Origin: Coriobacteriaceae bacterium | GTDB taxonomy: Bacteria; Actinomycetota; Coriobacteriia; Coriobacteriales; Coriobacteriaceae | Reading direction: 5' to 3' | NCBI GenBank assembly: GCA_902364975.1 | Contig: CABJFQ010000006.1 | Coordinates: 71,980-135,979, forward strand | Length of the DNA: 64,000 nt | Shown here: one piece after another, positions 47,744-56,511 of the stretch | How positions within the stretch are numbered: the stretch's first letter is position 1 | Layout: each line of letters opens with the position of its first letter | Notes under the pieces: generated by a model | The model's database searches: none | Told to the model about the DNA's origin: nothing | Seen by the model: only the letters and a program-made list of their open reading frames with translations | Translations under genes and position numbers: made by a program

Positions 47744-48061
47744 ATGGATTGCCTGAAGGTATCAAGCAAATCATCGCCCGCGTCCGTTGCCGGCGCCATC
47801 GCCGGCATGGTCAAGGATGGTGTGCCCGTCAACATCCAGTGTGTCGGCGCCGGTGCCGTCAACCAGGCCATTAAGGCCGTTGCTATCGCGCGCGGTTTTT
47901 TGATTCCAACCGGTTTTGATATTTCCTGCGCGCCCGTGTTCTCCGACATCCTCATTAACGGGGAGTCGCGCACGGCCATCCGCCTTTCTATCTACGTTCA
48001 TCAGATCAATCGAGCTGCTATGGATAACGTCGTCATGGATGATGTTAAGCCTGTGGCATAG
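47744..48061 (+). CDS. spoVS: Stage V sporulation protein S family protein
   Basis: This 105-residue protein matches SpoVS closely (MDCLKVSSKSSPASVAGAIAG..., GAGAVNQAIKAVAIARGF). SpoVS is an Alba-like, probably nucleic-acid-binding protein needed for late sporulation in Bacillus but present in many non-sporulating bacteria. This copy is about 20 residues longer than the Bacillus protein at the C-terminus. The ATG at 47744 follows AGGAGTTTCTTC. The rny-spoVS association is conserved in Firmicutes and other phyla. Confidence 0.93.
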   Translation: MDCLKVSSKSSPASVAGAIAGMVKDGVPVNIQCVGAGAVNQAIKAVAIARGFLIPTGFDISCAPVFSDILINGESRTAIRLSIYVHQINRAAMDNVVMDDVKPVA

Positions 48062-48106
48062 CTTCTGCTTGCCTTGTTTCGCTCCCCATCGTTAGGACTT
48101 ATGCAC

Positions 48107-49477
48107 ATGGACCAGCGTTCCGTACGCGATATTCTTGCCGGTAAAACCTACTTTATCCGCACCTTTGGCTGCCAGATGAATCAGCACGACTCCGAGCGTG
48201 TGAGCGGTCTGCTTGATTCGTATGGCTGCCTCATGGCGCTCGATCCCGCGCATGCCGATATCGTTGTCTTCATGACGTGCTGCGTGCGCGAGGCCGCCGA
48301 TACTCGCCTGTACGGTCAGTGCAATTCCTGCAAAAGCCTGCCGCCTTCGCCTTCTGGCAAGCGTGTGGTTGCCGTTGGCGGTTGCATCGCGCAGCGCGAT
48401 GGCGAGGGCCTGCTCACCAACGTCGATAACGTCAATGTCGTCTTTGGCACGCATTCCATTGCACATGTGGCCGAGCTCATTGCCGAGGCGTTCCTTGATG
48501 GTAAGCGTCATATCCGCACCAATGAGCATGAGGATACGGATGCCATGAGCATGCCGTGGCATCGCGAGACCCAGTATCACGCCTGGGTGCCCATCATGAC
48601 GGGCTGCAATAATTTCTGCACCTATTGCATCGTGCCGTACGTGCGCGGCCGCGAAAAGAGCCGCCCCTTCGAGGAGATTGTCGACGAGGTGACCGGTTTG
48701 GTGCGCCAGGGCGTGCGTGAGATTACGCTGCTGGGCCAAAACGTTAACTCATATGGTCGCGATCTGTTTGGCAAGCCGCGTTTTGCCGATCTGCTGCGTG
48801 CCGTGGGCGATACGGGCGTGGAGCGCATCTTCTTTACGTCTTCGCATCCCAAGGACCTGTTGCCCGAGACCATCGACGCCATGGCCGAGACGCCTGCCGT
48901 TATGCCGCAGCTGCACTTGGCCGTCCAGTCAGGTTCGACGCGGATCCTCAAAGAGATGAATCGCCGTTATACACGCGAGGACTATCTGGGCCTTGTCGAT
49001 CGCATTCGCAACCGCATGCCCGATATCGCGCTCTCGACCGACATTATCGTTGGCTTCCCGGGTGAGACTGAAGAAGACTTTGAGCAGACGCTCTCACTTG
49101 CCGAGACGGTCCGCTATGCTCAGGCCTATACCTTCATCTATTCCAAGCGCGCCGGTACCCCGGCCGCCGAGATTGACGATCCTACGCCGCATGAGGTTAT
49201 TCTCGAGCGTTTCAACCGCCTGGTTAAGGTTATCGAGACCACGGCACACGAGTATAACCAGGGTGAGCTCCATACTGTGGTGCCGGCTCTCATTGAGGGA
49301 ACGAGCAAAAAGAATGACGCTGTCCTGCTGGGCAAGAGTCCCAAGAATCAGACCGTGCATGCGCCTATCCCCGAGGGTTACAGCATCGATCAGCTTGTTG
49401 GCAAGATCGTTGATATTGACGTTGACGTTGCCAAGACCTGGTATTTGTCCGGTTCCGTTGTGGGCGAGCCGCGCTAA
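48107..49477 (+). CDS. miaB: tRNA-2-methylthio-N6-dimethylallyladenosine synthase
   Basis: This 456-residue radical SAM enzyme methylthiolates i6A37 in tRNA. UPF0004 Cys residues lie in RTFGCQMNQHDSER, MTCCVRE and GGCIAQRDG; the SAM cluster uses Cys167, Cys171 and Cys174 in CNNFCTYC. A TRAM domain ends the protein. The ATG at 48107 has AGGACTTATGCAC upstream; one at 48101 is only three bases from that site. Its stop overlaps the miaA ATG, so the two enzymes acting on A37 are coupled. Confidence 0.95.
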   Translation: MDQRSVRDILAGKTYFIRTFGCQMNQHDSERVSGLLDSYGCLMALDPAHADIVVFMTCCVREAADTRLYGQCNSCKSLPPSPSGKRVVAVGGCIAQRDGEGLLTNVDNVNVVFGTHSIAHVAELIAEAFLDGKRHIRTNEHEDTDAMSMPWHRETQYHAWVPIMTGCNNFCTYCIVPYVRGREKSRPFEEIVDEVTGLVRQGVREITLLGQNVNSYGRDLFGKPRFADLLRAVGDTGVERIFFTSSHPKDLLPETIDAMAETPAVMPQLHLAVQSGSTRILKEMNRRYTREDYLGLVDRIRNRMPDIALSTDIIVGFPGETEEDFEQTLSLAETVRYAQAYTFIYSKRAGTPAAEIDDPTPHEVILERFNRLVKVIETTAHEYNQGELHTVVPALIEGTSKKNDAVLLGKSPKNQTVHAPIPEGYSIDQLVGKIVDIDVDVAKTWYLSGSVVGEPR

Positions 49478-50415
49478 TGGTTTCTCCCGGGGCAGGTCTT
49501 TCCGCCGTTGCGATCGTCGGTCCGACGGCGGTTGGTAAGAGTGATGTTGCCGACCGTTTGGCAGCTCGTCTTTCGTCCGAAGTGCTGTCGTGCGATGCGA
49601 TGCAAATCTATTGCGGCATGGACATCGGTACCGCAAAGATGGCGCCCGATGAGTGTACGGCGCCGCTGCGTCTCGTCGACATTGTAGAGCCGGGTGTGGC
49701 ATATTCTGCTGCGCTTTATCAGGCTGACGCTCGTGTGCATGTTGAGCGTTTGCTTGGCGAGGGCCGCCTACCGGTGTTTTGCGGGGGCACAGGCTTGTAT
49801 CTCAAGGCCGCCCTGGATGAGATGGATTTTCCCTCGGGCGAGCTTGAGGACGATCGTCGCGTGGGGTATCAGGAACTTGCCGAGCGCATAGGCGAGGAAG
49901 CGCTGCACGCGCTGCTTGCCGAGCGCGACCCAGAATCTGCTGCTGTTATTCATCCCCATAATGTGCGCCGTGTGATTCGTGCGCTCGAGATGCATGATGA
50001 TGGTATCTCCTATGCACAGCAAAAAAGTCAGTTTAGTGTTCCGCGTGAGCATTATCATGCTCTATGGTTTGGTCTGACGCGTAATCGCGAGGTGCTCTAC
50101 GAGCGCATTAACCTGCGTGTCGATCTGATGCTTGAACAGGGTCTTGTTGATGAGGTTCGCGGTCTGATGGACCAGGGGCTGGGAGATGCCCTGACTTCGA
50201 TGCAGGCAATTGGCTATAAAGAGATCATCGATGCTTTCAATGGTGTGATGAGCATGGATGAGGCTCGCGAACTCATTAAGATGCGTTCGCGTCGTTATGC
50301 CAAGCGTCAGCTTTCGTGGTTTAAGCGCGATGACCGTATCGTGTGGTTTGATATGGATGAATGTACGATCGATGAGGTCGTTGAGGATATCCTGCATCGT
50401 ATTGAGGCTGCCTAA
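49477..50415 (+). CDS. miaA: tRNA dimethylallyltransferase
   Basis: This 312-residue enzyme prenylates A37 to give i6A, the substrate of MiaB. The P-loop GPTAVGKS is near 15-22; SCDAMQIYCGMDIGTAK and the GGTGLYLKA loop are typical. It overlaps both miaB upstream and hflX downstream by one base (TAATG). Confidence 0.95.
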   Translation: MVSPGAGLSAVAIVGPTAVGKSDVADRLAARLSSEVLSCDAMQIYCGMDIGTAKMAPDECTAPLRLVDIVEPGVAYSAALYQADARVHVERLLGEGRLPVFCGGTGLYLKAALDEMDFPSGELEDDRRVGYQELAERIGEEALHALLAERDPESAAVIHPHNVRRVIRALEMHDDGISYAQQKSQFSVPREHYHALWFGLTRNREVLYERINLRVDLMLEQGLVDEVRGLMDQGLGDALTSMQAIGYKEIIDAFNGVMSMDEARELIKMRSRRYAKRQLSWFKRDDRIVWFDMDECTIDEVVEDILHRIEAA

Positions 50416-51704
50416 TGGCCCGTTTCCCCCTTGTTCCCACGGCACCCGAGCCCGAGCGTGCCATTTTAGTTGGTGTTGAGTGGCGCGACAATGCATGGCC
50501 ACACGATCGCTCGCTTGATGAGCTGGAGCGTCTTGCCCACACAGCTGGTGCCCAGTGCGTGGCACGTTTGTCGCAGCGTTTGGTAAAGCCGTATCCTAAA
50601 TCGTTTATCGGTTCCGGTAAGGTTGAAGAGCTGTGCGGCCTGGTGCATCGCATGGACGCCGATGTCGTTATTTTTGACGACGACCTGACCCCCTCGCAGC
50701 AATCCTATTTGGAGAAAGCCGTGGGCGAGCCGGTAAAGATTATCGATCGTACAGCACTGATCCTGGATATCTTTGGCCTGCATGCTCAGACGCGTGAGGG
50801 ACGCCTGCAGGTACAGCTGGCACAGCTTCAATATTTGTTGCCTCGCCTGCGTGGCATGTGGAGCCATCTCGCCAAGGAGCAGACGCGCGGCGGCATCGGC
50901 TCACGTTTTGGTCAGGGCGAAAGTCAGCTCGAGGTCGACCGTCGCCTCATTCGTAATAAGATCGCTGCGCTTCGTCGTGAGCTCAAGCAGGTTGAACAGC
51001 GCCGCGATGTTCAATCCAAGAGCCGCATTGAGTCACCGGCGTTTCGCGTCGCGTTAGCCGGTTATACCAATGCCGGTAAATCGACGTTGCTCAATCGTCT
51101 GACCGGCTCTACGGTACTTTCGCAGGACAAGCTGTTTGCTACGCTCGATCCGACGACGCGCTCGTATCGCCTGCCCGGCGGTCGCGGCATGACGATTACC
51201 GATACCGTCGGCTTTATTCAAAAACTGCCGCATGGTCTGGTCGATGCCTTTAAATCGACGCTTTCCGAGGTGTTGGGTGCCGATCTAATTCTCAAAGTCG
51301 TAGATGCGTCTGACGAGGATTATGAGCGGCAGCTGGAGGCTGTCGACCGCGTGCTTGATGAGATCGGCGCCGGAGAGCGTTTAACGCTTACGGTGTTCAA
51401 TAAAATCGATCTTCTCGATAGCGTCGATCGATTGAGTTTCCGTCGTCGCTATCCGGAGGCCGTTCTATTCTCGGCCCAAACGGGCGAGGGGCTCGACGAT
51501 CTCGTCGACCGGATTGCTCGCGAGGCAGCTGCCACCGATGTGTTGCTCTCCGCTGATATCCCGTATCGTGAGGGCGCTCTCATCACGCTGGTGCATGAGC
51601 AGGGAACCCTTCTGCATGAGGAATATCTCGAGGACGGCGTTCGCATTGTGGCGAAGTTGCCGGCTCGTATTGCACCGCGGCTCGAGCGTTATCGCACCGA
51701 GTAG
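50415..51704 (+). CDS. hflX: GTPase HflX
   Basis: This 429-residue ribosome-splitting GTPase has the N-terminal HflX domain (SFIGSGKVEEL, TRGGIGSRFGQGESQLEVDRR split across the glycine-rich segment), the G domain with GYTNAGKS near 216-223 and TDTVGFIQKLPH, and a short C-terminal domain. It rescues stalled ribosomes under stress. The miaA-hflX order is widespread. Its 3' end overlaps the convergent acyltransferase gene by 16 bases. Confidence 0.94.
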   Translation: MARFPLVPTAPEPERAILVGVEWRDNAWPHDRSLDELERLAHTAGAQCVARLSQRLVKPYPKSFIGSGKVEELCGLVHRMDADVVIFDDDLTPSQQSYLEKAVGEPVKIIDRTALILDIFGLHAQTREGRLQVQLAQLQYLLPRLRGMWSHLAKEQTRGGIGSRFGQGESQLEVDRRLIRNKIAALRRELKQVEQRRDVQSKSRIESPAFRVALAGYTNAGKSTLLNRLTGSTVLSQDKLFATLDPTTRSYRLPGGRGMTITDTVGFIQKLPHGLVDAFKSTLSEVLGADLILKVVDASDEDYERQLEAVDRVLDEIGAGERLTLTVFNKIDLLDSVDRLSFRRRYPEAVLFSAQTGEGLDDLVDRIAREAAATDVLLSADIPYREGALITLVHEQGTLLHEEYLEDGVRIVAKLPARIAPRLERYRTE

Positions 51705-52393
51705 ACGAGCTCCAAAATGCCCAGAATGATGGGCTGATGCAGCAGATAAAAGGGGAGAGCGTGACGTCCAAGGCTGGCGAGCGCCGGCAGGGGGTTGGCG
51801 TAGGCCCAGCTAGGGACGGTCTTATCGATTCCCTGCGCTATGTGTGCGGCGAAGTATCCTGCAAGATACATAAAGATAAACGGGATGATGGGGTAGTAAT
51901 CACCTGAGATAAACCCAGGGCTCGGAAATCCCAGCCACGCCAGGTAGGGGACAGGGTAGATCGTTTTGGGGATGCTCCAGGTGATTGCGAACAACATAAG
52001 GCATAGGGGCATGCCCCATCTCGCCGTTATCTTCTTAAGGACGGGATCGGTCAACGCCACGATGCCGGTGCATGCGGCCATGCAGTAGATGATGCCAAAA
52101 TTAACCGAATCGTCGACTGAGACAAGTGTTGTTGCCAACCAGACAACGAGTGCTGCTAAGGCGTATTTGGCGGCACGTTTGATATTGTTGCGCGAAAGGG
52201 TGCACATCCAACCGGCGATAAACAAAAATACCCAGCTGATGCTGGCGCGCCAGATGTCTTGAAAGACTGACTGGGTAAACCAGGGCATATCCCAGCCGTA
52301 CAGGTAGGCGAGATCATAGCAAGCGTGAAAACCTGCCATAGAAATCATCGTAAACCCGCGGACGGTATCAAATATGGTTATGCGTTTTTGCAT
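51689..52393 (-). CDS. HGSNAT-like membrane acyltransferase (DUF1624)
   Basis: This 234-residue protein has about seven TM helices and the start pattern RITIFDTVRGFTMISMAGFHACYDL of the DUF1624/heparan-alpha-glucosaminide acetyltransferase-like family, including the conserved Asp, Arg and His. Members are thought to move acetyl groups across the membrane onto surface glycans; the substrate is unknown. The ATG overlaps the lexA stop (TAATG), so it is probably co-transcribed with lexA. Confidence 0.75.
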   Translation of the reverse strand: MQKRITIFDTVRGFTMISMAGFHACYDLAYLYGWDMPWFTQSVFQDIWRASISWVFLFIAGWMCTLSRNNIKRAAKYALAALVVWLATTLVSVDDSVNFGIIYCMAACTGIVALTDPVLKKITARWGMPLCLMLFAITWSIPKTIYPVPYLAWLGFPSPGFISGDYYPIIPFIFMYLAGYFAAHIAQGIDKTVPSWAYANPLPALASLGRHALPFYLLHQPIILGILELVYSVR

Positions 52394-53037
52394 TACGAGA
52401 ACCGGCGCATCAAGCCGACGACTTTGCCCAGGATAACGGGATTCGTTGCATAGATAGGTTCCATGGTGTCGTTCTCGGGCTGCAAGCGCACACGCCCCTG
52501 CTCCTTGTAGAACGTCTTGACGGTCGCCGAACCATCAATCATGGCCACGACAATTTCGCCGTTCATGGCACTCTTTTGTTCACGGACGATGATGTAATCG
52601 CCATTGAAGATGCCGACATTGATCATTGAGCTCCCATGCACCTCAAGGATAAAGGAACCCTGATCAGTGGCGATTTCGGTCGGGATAGTAAACGTGTCTT
52701 CGATATTCTGCTCGGCCAGAATGGGAATCCCGGCCGCGACGCGACCAACGAGCGGTAGCGAGACCGTTCCGCGAGGTGCGGTGGGCTCGTCAGATTTAGA
52801 AATTGAGACAGAGGAACCGTCCTCGTTAAAGAGTTCCAGGGCACGCGGCTTGGTGGCATCGCGCTTGAGCAGCCCGCGCGCCTCCAGGGCAGAGAGATGG
52901 GCGTGCACGGTGCTTGGGGAGGAAAGGCCCACGGCAGAAGCCATCTCGCGCACGCTGGGCGGATAACCCTTCTCCTGCTGATATTCCTTGATGAAGTCGT
53001 AAATTTGCTGCTGACGCTTGGTAATTTTGCGAGCCAT
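52393..53037 (-). CDS. lexA: SOS repressor LexA
   Basis: This 214-residue repressor has an N-terminal winged helix (1-65, YPPSVREMASAVGLSSPSTV) and a C-terminal self-cleaving peptidase domain. The cleavage pair is A102-G103 in VGRVAAGIP, the nucleophile is S137 in HGSSM, and the base is K174 in ATVKTF. The ATG at 53037 follows AGAGGATGCCCTG and gives the family N-terminus. Three LexA boxes lie upstream, so it is autoregulated. The divergent gene encodes a YneA-like protein. Confidence 0.96.
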   Translation of the reverse strand: MARKITKRQQQIYDFIKEYQQEKGYPPSVREMASAVGLSSPSTVHAHLSALEARGLLKRDATKPRALELFNEDGSSVSISKSDEPTAPRGTVSLPLVGRVAAGIPILAEQNIEDTFTIPTEIATDQGSFILEVHGSSMINVGIFNGDYIIVREQKSAMNGEIVVAMIDGSATVKTFYKEQGRVRLQPENDTMEPIYATNPVILGKVVGLMRRFS

Positions 53038-53061
53038 CAGGGCATCCTCTCTACCCATGTC

Positions 53062-53129
53062 AAACAAATGTTCGAATTTTGCTTGACAGGAACAACTGTT
53101 CGAAGATAATAATAACCGAACATTCGTTC
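53062..53129. promoter_or_regulatory. lexA / LysM gene intergenic operator with three LexA boxes
   Basis: GAACAACTGTTC at 53090-53101 and GAACATTCGTTC at 53118-53129 are perfect GAAC-N4-GTTC boxes; AAACAAATGTTC at 53062-53073 differs in one base. The first lies between TTGACA (53083-53088) and GATAAT (53105-53110), a plus-strand promoter for the LysM gene. A minus-strand TATTAT at 53106-53111 next to the box at 53118 probably serves lexA. Confidence 0.88.
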
Positions 53130-53200
53130 TCGCGCTAGACATTTTTGTCCGCGCGGCTTGATAAAACTGTTCTCAGCAAAACACGCGAGAGGAGAACATG

Positions 53201-53650
53201 ATGAACGCAACGAATATGGTCCAGGGAAACCTCGCCCTTAAGCTCGAGACGCCTGCAGAACCCACTTTTACGGTTGTTCAGGGTGGCCGCTCCGGCATTC
53301 AACCTTTGACCGTAAAGCCTGCTCGCAATCAGCAGGCTGTAGTCGCGCCGGCCCGCGTTGCCCTGAAGGTTCCGACGATTGTCGCCGTCGCCGTTGCGCT
53401 TACGCTCTTCTTTGTCCTCGCTACTTCGGTCTTTAGCGCTCGTCACGCCGCGTATGCCGAGTCCGTTTCCAACATTACTTACGAGACCATTCGCGTTCAG
53501 ACTGGCGATTCTCTTTGGTCGCTTGCCGAGGAATATCCAATCGAAGGCCTTTCCACGCAAGAGACTTCCGACATGATCCGTAACGTCAATCATCTGGAGC
53601 ATGGTTCGCTCGCCGCCGGTGCGCATCTTAAGGTTCCTGCTCGTTCGTAA
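53201..53650 (+). CDS. YneA-like TM + LysM protein, probable SOS cell-division inhibitor
   Basis: This 149-residue protein has a cytoplasmic N-terminus, one TM helix (about 57-79) and an extracellular LysM domain (about 94-146, TIRVQTGDSLWSLAEEYP). The Bacillus cell-division inhibitor YneA has the same TM-plus-LysM build and lies divergent from lexA; the position, SOS box and build agree here, although sequence identity appears low. The ATG at 53201 is six bases after AGAGGAG; an ATG three bases earlier is the alternative. Confidence 0.78.
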   Translation: MNATNMVQGNLALKLETPAEPTFTVVQGGRSGIQPLTVKPARNQQAVVAPARVALKVPTIVAVAVALTLFFVLATSVFSARHAAYAESVSNITYETIRVQTGDSLWSLAEEYPIEGLSTQETSDMIRNVNHLEHGSLAAGAHLKVPARS

Positions 53651-53701
53651 TCATTATCGCGCTGCGCATGGTACCCTTGTTATCGTTTAAGAGGAGGTAC
53701 C

Positions 53702-54145
53702 ATGCGCTGTCCCAAATGCGGCAAGGCACATACCCGCGTCGTTGATTCCCGTATGCAGGAGTCAAATAACACCATTAAGCGCCGTCGCGAATGTTGCTCG
53801 TGTAACTATCGCTTTACAACGTTCGAGCGATGCGAGGACCCTATCGAGGTCATTAAGTCAGACGGAACCAAGCAGCGGTTCGATCGCAATAAGCTGCTCG
53901 TCGGCTTGATGCGCGCCACCATCAAGCGCGATATCGACACTAAGAAGCTCAATGAGATTATCGATGACATCGAGGTCGAGCTGCGCTCTCGCACACTGAC
54001 GGCCGTCACGTCCCATGAGTTGGGTGACATGGTGCTCAAGCGCTTGGCCAAGATTGACAAGGTGGCGTACATCCGCTTTGCCTCGGTCTACCGCGATTTC
54101 AAAGACGTCGATGAGTTTCTGCAAGAGCTCGACAAGCTAAGGTGA
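53702..54145 (+). CDS. nrdR: Transcriptional repressor NrdR
   Basis: This 147-residue repressor of ribonucleotide reductase genes has an N-terminal zinc ribbon (Cys3, Cys6, Cys31, Cys34) and an ATP-cone domain ([17 protein letters not shown]). It senses ATP/dATP. AGAGGAGGTACC precedes the ATG. It lies after the SOS LysM gene and before dut, so two nucleotide-supply genes are adjacent. Confidence 0.96.
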   Translation: MRCPKCGKAHTRVVDSRMQESNNTIKRRRECCSCNYRFTTFERCEDPIEVIKSDGTKQRFDRNKLLVGLMRATIKRDIDTKKLNEIIDDIEVELRSRTLTAVTSHELGDMVLKRLAKIDKVAYIRFASVYRDFKDVDEFLQELDKLR

Positions 54146-54149
54146 TTCC

Positions 54150-54593
54150 ATGTCCAACATTACCGTCAACATAAAGCGTCTCGATCCCACCGTCGAGCTT
54201 CCCAAATACGCCCATCCCACTGATGCCGGCTTGGATTTGCGCTCCAACGAGGACTGCGTCCTGAAGCCCTTCGAACGCCGTCTGGTCTCTACGGGGCTGG
54301 CCATCGCCCTGCCCGATGGCTACGCCGGCTTCGTCCAGCCCCGCAGCGGCTTGGCCATCAAGCAGGGCCTGTCTATAGTCAATACGCCGGGCCTCATCGA
54401 CGCCCACTACCGAGGAGAACTCAAGGTTATCCTCATCAACCTGGATCCCACCAACGACATCCAAATCAACAAAGGCGACCGCATAGCCCAACTCGTCATC
54501 CAAGAAGTCCCCACGGTCAAACTCACAGAAGTAGAAGAACTAGACGAAACCGACCGAGGCAACGGAGGCTTCGGATCCAGCGGCGTCGCTTAA
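54150..54593 (+). CDS. dut: Deoxyuridine 5'-triphosphate nucleotidohydrolase
   Basis: This 147-residue trimeric dUTPase shows all five motifs in order: [35 protein letters not shown] and the C-terminal [10 protein letters not shown] arm. It removes dUTP and supplies dUMP. It starts four bases after nrdR. Confidence 0.95.
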   Translation: MSNITVNIKRLDPTVELPKYAHPTDAGLDLRSNEDCVLKPFERRLVSTGLAIALPDGYAGFVQPRSGLAIKQGLSIVNTPGLIDAHYRGELKVILINLDPTNDIQINKGDRIAQLVIQEVPTVKLTEVEELDETDRGNGGFGSSGVA

Positions 54594-54613
54594 TCATTTT
54601 CAAGATGTAGGGT

Positions 54614-54719
54614 TGGCCTCTCACCCAGGGCCCACACATATCATCCCGTGCTCAAACATTCTCGCTACGCTGCGAAACTGCGCGCGGGACGATATGTGTG
54701 GGCCCTGGGTGAGAGGCCA
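54614..54719. repeat. Palindromic element 1 with conserved centre
   Basis: Arms 54614-54648 and 54685-54719 are complementary at 34 of 35 positions around a 36-base centre (54649-54684). The centre and the inner 11 bases of each arm recur, inverted, at 54975-55078. The outer arm sequences differ between the two. It lies 20 bases after the dut stop and may also end transcription. Confidence 0.88.
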
Positions 54720-54857
54720 CATACTTGAATATGTATTTCGACTTGCGCGGTGGGCCTCATCAATATAATTACGACTTGCTTGTTGTTCTGACTCTCTATT
54801 AGCTGGACTACATCCTTGTAAATCCTAATCGGGAATGTGTTTTAGGTTCTAGTTAGT

Positions 54858-54888
54858 ATGCGGCAAAGGGACGCCGCCTTTGCCGCAT
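54858..54888. repeat. Perfect 11-bp hairpin between the two palindromes
   Basis: ATGCGGCAAAG (54858-54868) pairs with CTTTGCCGCAT (54878-54888). No T-run follows on either strand. The rest of 54720-54974 shows no gene or clear signal. Confidence 0.6.
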
Positions 54889-54974
54889 CGGCTTACTGCT
54901 TTTATATTTTCTGGTATCGCCTTAGCAGGTTCTACTGGAGGGGAATCTGGCGAAGCCGCTAGTGCGTAAACGCA

Positions 54975-55078
54975 GCTTGCCTGTGGGGGGCCCCTATATA
55001 TCGTCCCGCGCGCAGTTTCGCAGCGAAGCGAGAATGTTTGAGCACGGGATGATATATAGGGGCCTCCCACAGGTAAGC
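54975..55078. repeat. Palindromic element 2 with conserved centre, inverted
   Basis: Arms 54975-55008 and 55045-55078 are complementary over 34 positions with three G-T wobbles. The 36-base centre is the reverse complement of that of element 1 at 35 of 36 positions. It ends 14 bases from the stop of the minus-strand glycosyltransferase gene. Confidence 0.88.
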
Positions 55079-55091
55079 GGAATTTAAGACG

Positions 55092-56393
55092 CTACCTGAT
55101 ATGCGCGGGCTTTCCTCCCCAGTAGAAGCGGCAGAAGGCTCGTTTGCGCTTTTGGGGTTTGCCTACGAGCTCCATGGTTGCGATGGCGATATCTTCGGCT
55201 GCGTGGGGGCGGCGTAGTACTTCGCCGTTGATGAGTAGGGCTTTGAGTGATTCGGGATGGTCGTGCAGGTGGCGCAACGTCACGATAAGTTCTCGTGCGG
55301 TGGTGACATGCATACTGGCGCCCATGCCGGTGAGCATCGTGGTGTTGGCCTTTTCCTGGCCATAGGACTTGCCCAGCAGGATCATCGGCAGATGCGCGCA
55401 CAGGCACTCGGTGACGGTGAGTCCGCCCGATTTGAGAATTGCCAGGTCGCAGCCGTGCATGAGGGCCGCCATGTCGTTCACGTAGTCCAGAACTGTGACG
55501 TTTTCGAGCTTCATGGCATCGAAGAGCGTCTTGAGGCGGGCGGCGTATTCCTTATCCTTGCCCGGCAAAAAGACAAAGTGCATGTCTTCGAAGCTGCGTA
55601 GGAAGGGGAGGGTGCGGTCCATCTCCGCGCGAAAGCGAACGTACGGTTGAGGCAAGCTGGCACCGGCCATTACCAGCACGACGGTCTTGTCGGTGGGGAG
55701 GTTGAACTTAGCTAGCTCTTCCTCGCGATCGTAATCCGTGTCGAATCCGGCGCGAATGGGAATGCCGGTAATGCGAATCTTTGTTTCGAGCACCTTGCGC
55801 GGACGCAGCGTTTCGGCCATAAATTCGTTGGCAACACAGAATAAATCGGTGTCCTTGTGGGGCCACCATCCCTCGACTTCGTAGTCGGTCGGTACGCAGA
55901 TGACCGGATAATCGATACCCGTAATTACGCGGGCGCCCACGGCAACATTGGCTGCCGTGATGTGCGTTGCAACCACGGCTATGGGCCTGCGGCTACGAAT
56001 ATATTCGTTGAAGGCGGGGAACATAATTCGCGACCATGCCGTTCCGCCACCCCAGAGAAGATGTCCCGTAAGCGTATATCGCCAGGTCAGGTCGTAAATG
56101 GGGCGCGTGGCTCCCGTAAAAGAAGCCGCGGTCTTATTGCCGTCGAATTTAATACGTCCAAAATCAAGGATATCGAGCACTTCAATCTCAATATCCTCGG
56201 GGATGCCATTGGTGCCGCGGATAAGGTCGAATGCCTGCGCAATCGCATTTGCGGCGGCCTTGTGGCCCGAGCCAACGGAGGCGTGCACGATGGTCACGAG
56301 AGGTTTTTGCTGAGCCAGGAGCGTGGTTTGCTCCGATTGGGGAGTGCTGTGCGTGAGCAGGGGAGCGTCGTCACTCGTCTGCGCCTGGTCCAT
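55092..56393 (-). CDS. Glycolipid glycosyltransferase (MGDG synthase / UgtP-like, GT28)
   Basis: This 433-residue protein has the N-terminal MGDG-synthase domain (VTIVHASVGSGHKAAANAIA) and the C-terminal GT28 nucleotide-sugar site (LAILKSGGLTVTECLCAHLP). Relatives move sugars from UDP-glucose or UDP-galactose to diacylglycerol at the membrane inner face. The ATG at 56393 follows AAGGGGAG by seven bases; the first 40 residues are a non-conserved Gln/Thr-rich tail. It is divergent from trxB. Confidence 0.88.
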   Translation of the reverse strand: MDQAQTSDDAPLLTHSTPQSEQTTLLAQQKPLVTIVHASVGSGHKAAANAIAQAFDLIRGTNGIPEDIEIEVLDILDFGRIKFDGNKTAASFTGATRPIYDLTWRYTLTGHLLWGGGTAWSRIMFPAFNEYIRSRRPIAVVATHITAANVAVGARVITGIDYPVICVPTDYEVEGWWPHKDTDLFCVANEFMAETLRPRKVLETKIRITGIPIRAGFDTDYDREEELAKFNLPTDKTVVLVMAGASLPQPYVRFRAEMDRTLPFLRSFEDMHFVFLPGKDKEYAARLKTLFDAMKLENVTVLDYVNDMAALMHGCDLAILKSGGLTVTECLCAHLPMILLGKSYGQEKANTTMLTGMGASMHVTTARELIVTLRHLHDHPESLKALLINGEVLRRPHAAEDIAIATMELVGKPQKRKRAFCRFYWGGKPAHIR

Positions 56394-56511
56394 CGATAAC
56401 TCCCCTTCAGCTTTGTAATACGGATTTATCATTGTAGTGCATGAGTGTCACGTTCACGTAAATTTGGGTATGAGCGCAAAGAACGACAACGTTTCGACGA
56501 AAGGACGCTTC

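Noticed and set aside
54849..55070. Small minus-strand frame within the palindrome region
   Set aside because: Much of it is made of palindrome arm and hairpin sequence, no ribosome site, no recognisable protein.
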